DNA of 58,995 nucleotides, taken from Gemmatimonadota bacterium (GTDB lineage Bacteria; Gemmatimonadota; Gemmatimonadetes; JACCXV01; JAHWKZ01). A program made the position numbers and the translations under genes. The DNA lies in assembly GCA_019347645.1 (NCBI GenBank), contig JAHWKZ010000001.1, positions 1 through 58,995 of the forward strand, written 5' to 3'. Below, in pieces: positions 57,283 through 58,995 of the stretch. The notes under the pieces were generated by a model, which made no database searches, had not been told where the DNA came from, and worked only from the letters and a program-made list of their open reading frames with translations. How positions within the stretch are numbered: position 1 is the first letter of the stretch; each line of letters begins with the position of its first letter.

Positions 57283-58416
57283 ATGATGCGAGATACGTGG
57301 ACCGAGATCGAGCCGGGAACCCGCGTCGTCGTGGCGATGAGCGGCGGGGTGGACTCCAGCGTCGCCGCCGCGATCCTCGCCGAGCGGGGATGCGAGGTGA
57401 TCGGCGTCACCATGAAGAACTTCTGCTATTCGGCGGTCCCCGAGGAGCATGCCGATGCCGCGTGTTGCTCGCTGGAGGCGATCGAAGACGCCCGTTCGGT
57501 GGCCCGCGAGGTCGGCTTCGTCCATCACGTCCTCGACTTCGAGGGGCCGTTCCGCGAGGCCGTCCTGGACCCCTTCGTGGCCGAGTACGCCGCCGGGCGG
57601 ACCCCCAACCCGTGCGTCCGATGCAACCGGTACGTCCGCTTCCCGCGGTTGTGGACGAAGGCCCGGCTGCTGGGCGCCGAGTTCGTGGCCACCGGGCACT
57701 ATGCCCGGGCGATCCGCGGCGCCGACGGAGCGGTCGAGCTCCTCCGGCCCGCCGATCGCGCCAAGGATCAGACGTTCTACCTGTGGGGGCTGACCCGGCC
57801 GCTCCTCGAGCGCGCGCTCTTCCCGCTCGGCGACGCCACGAAGGAGGAGGTGCGCGAGAAGGCGCGCGGGCTGGGCCTCCGGGTGGCCGGAAAGGTGGAG
57901 AGCCAGGACATCTGTTTCATCCCCGACGGAGACCTGGCCGGCTTCCTCACGCGCCGCGTGGCCGAGCGGGCGGATCTCGCCGCCGAGCGCTTCGGGCCTG
58001 GACCGATCGTGGACGAATCCGGCGCCGTCGTCGGCGAACACTCCGGCAGCGGCTTCTTCACGGTCGGACAGCGCCGCGGTCTCGGCCTCGCCGGGTTCGA
58101 CGAGCCGCGCTACGTCACCGCGATCGAGGAACGCAATACCCTGGTCGTGGGCCCCGAGGACGATCTCTTCCGGGACGGACTGGTGGCCGAGGAGGTCAAC
58201 TGGCTGAGCGACCGGCCGAAGGACCCGTTCCGCGCGGAGGCCCAGGTGCGTTACCGCTCCGAGCCGGTCGACGCGGGGATCGAGCCGGGGGAAGGACGGG
58301 AGGCCACCGTACGCTTCGACGAGCCCGTCCGCGCGATCGCCCCCGGCCAGTCGGTCGTGTTCTACGACGGGGAGCGGGTTCTGGGCGGGGGCACGATCGC
58401 GCGCGCCATCGACTGA
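57283..58416 (+). CDS. mnmA: tRNA 2-thiouridine synthase MnmA
   Basis: Thiolates U34 of Glu/Gln/Lys tRNAs. 377 residues. PP-loop VVVAMSGGVDSSVAAAIL, then FCYSAVPEEHADAACCSLEA, the first catalytic Cys in NPCVRCNRYVRF, EFVATGHYARAIRG, KDQTFYLWGL and the second Cys in VESQDICFIPDGD. The C-terminal beta domain has GQRRGLGLAG and the end VVFYDGERVLGGGTIARA. Two in-frame ATGs at the start; both are possible. Confidence 0.97.
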   Translation: MMRDTWTEIEPGTRVVVAMSGGVDSSVAAAILAERGCEVIGVTMKNFCYSAVPEEHADAACCSLEAIEDARSVAREVGFVHHVLDFEGPFREAVLDPFVAEYAAGRTPNPCVRCNRYVRFPRLWTKARLLGAEFVATGHYARAIRGADGAVELLRPADRAKDQTFYLWGLTRPLLERALFPLGDATKEEVREKARGLGLRVAGKVESQDICFIPDGDLAGFLTRRVAERADLAAERFGPGPIVDESGAVVGEHSGSGFFTVGQRRGLGLAGFDEPRYVTAIEERNTLVVGPEDDLFRDGLVAEEVNWLSDRPKDPFRAEAQVRYRSEPVDAGIEPGEGREATVRFDEPVRAIAPGQSVVFYDGERVLGGGTIARAID

Positions 58417-58448
58417 GACTCACCCGCTCGTCGGACCGGGTCGCCCCC

Positions 58449-58472
58449 TCTCCGGGACCGCGTTCCCGGAGA
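58449..58472. terminator. Stem-loop between mnmA and the right-end gene
   Basis: Perfect 9-bp stem TCTCCGGGA/TCCCGGAGA with a 6-base loop, in the 93-base gap between convergent genes. No U-tract, but the position suits a two-way terminator. Confidence 0.5.
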
Positions 58473-58509
58473 ACCCGCCGACGGCTCTCCGTGATCGAGC
58501 GGCTTCGTC

Positions 58510-58926
58510 TCACTGCACCGCTTCCCCCCTACGCTTGGTCCGGATGATCACCACGCCGCCGCCCGGCTGGCCGAACTCCATCTGGCCGGCGTAGCTGATG
58601 ATGACCGCGACCTCCTCGATCTCGCCGTAGCTGCCGTTGTCGGCGGGGACGAAGGAGTCGTCCCCGAACAGCTCGAGGAGGCGCGCGGCTTCCGGTCCGT
58701 CCTCATCCATGTGAAGCAGCGTGTCCACGATCCGCTTTGACGTGCCGTCGCCGTAGACCTCGGCCGTGTCGATCCAGTTCATCCCCGCGTCCAGCGCGGC
58801 GCGGATGGTCGCGATCACGTCCTCGGCGGATTCGTTGGGGCCATAGTCGTCGCCCCCCGCCTCCCACGCGCCGAACCCGACCACGGACAGCTCCGGTCCC
58901 TCGCGTCCCAGCCGCTTGGTCTTCAT
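58510..58926 (-). pseudogene. Chimeric frame: aldo/keto reductase start joined to a PhnD-like tail
   Basis: 138 codons. Residues 1-65 match the start of an aldo/keto reductase: MKTKRLGREGPELSVVGFGA, DVIATIRAALDAGMNWIDTA, EVYGDGTSKRIV (with catalytic Asp and Tyr of IDTAEVYG). After about residue 66 the sequence turns into DTLLHMDEDGPEAARLLELF and DDSFVPADNGSYGEIEEV, which resembles the C-terminal end of PhnD-type phosphonate-binding proteins, then a short unassigned tail ending RRGEAVQ. Neither enzyme is complete. Deletion, transfer or an assembly join could explain it. A GTG 33 bases upstream is an alternative start. Confidence 0.65.
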
Positions 58927-58995
58927 GCTGAGGTTGTACCCGCGGCGGGAACGATCCACGCGGGAAGAGATCCGGGGCGGACCCGGTTCCCGTTG

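Noticed and set aside
1..58995. CRISPR arrays, insertion sequences, integrases or restriction-modification genes
   Set aside because: No spaced direct repeats of CRISPR size, no transposase or integrase motifs and no methylase motifs were seen.

Overview
The window is about 59 kb of very GC-rich bacterial chromosome, densely packed with ordinary housekeeping genes. Most of them lie on the minus strand and are joined by 4-base GTGA or ATGA stop/start overlaps. An outer membrane is implied by an LpxH-type lipid A phosphatase, TonB/ExbB/ExbD, TolC and many lipoproteins. A split 'alternative' GlmU, a long-form IspH, a DUF5683 protein, a Tad pilus locus and six-bladed propeller lipoproteins suggest a Gemmatimonadota-like or related lineage. 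That assignment is inference from gene content, not from a marker tree.

Layout. 1-6003: serS (cut by the left edge), a lipoprotein, a sugar-nucleotide reductase, a TfoX-N protein, GlmU-like transferase, a SPOR lipoprotein and mannose-1-phosphate guanylyltransferase, mostly nucleotide-sugar work. 6131-12732: a lipoprotein, recG, ftsY, a divergent lpxH, murI, a DUF5683 protein and another lipoprotein. 12860-15767: a hydrolase-like lipoprotein, a selenocysteine tRNA, two small genes under facing promoters, and ispH. 15824-19348: an unusual operon of two tiny secreted cysteine peptides, a propeller lipoprotein, an ABC ATPase and two sister permeases; this is my best candidate for an undescribed system. 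19658-27741: a YhaN/YhaO-like pair, thpR, a lipase-like hydrolase, cinA, pgpA, pgsA, recR and ybaB. 27738-29607: dnaX with the SRP RNA gene and its promoter, giving the known ffs-dnaX-ybaB-recR order.

29644-37282: a small receiver-domain operon, a roughly 500-base low-GC island, a 1431-residue NtrY-like sensor kinase, exbD, a frameshifted exbB and tonB. 37374-50929: a full Tad/Flp pilus locus with two Flp pilins, prepilin peptidase, TadE/G, CpaB/C/E/F and TadB/C. It continues without a break into DUF192, AAA+ and J-domain genes, and has a degenerate NtrC-like regulator upstream. 50973-58416: a TPR-like secreted protein, then a plus-strand operon (lipoprotein, zincin-like protease, TolC, MacA-like adaptor, ABC ATPase but no permease) and mnmA. 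The right end holds a chimeric frame that joins an aldo/keto reductase start to a PhnD-like tail.

Two promoter styles recur. One is a conventional TTGnnn - 16 to 18 bases - TAnnnT box. The other is a TAnnTT box placed only 6-9 bases before the start codon of genes that lack a Shine-Dalgarno sequence, which suggests leaderless messages. Coordinates of starts were chosen by overlap, ribosome site and family length; where these disagree the entry says so.
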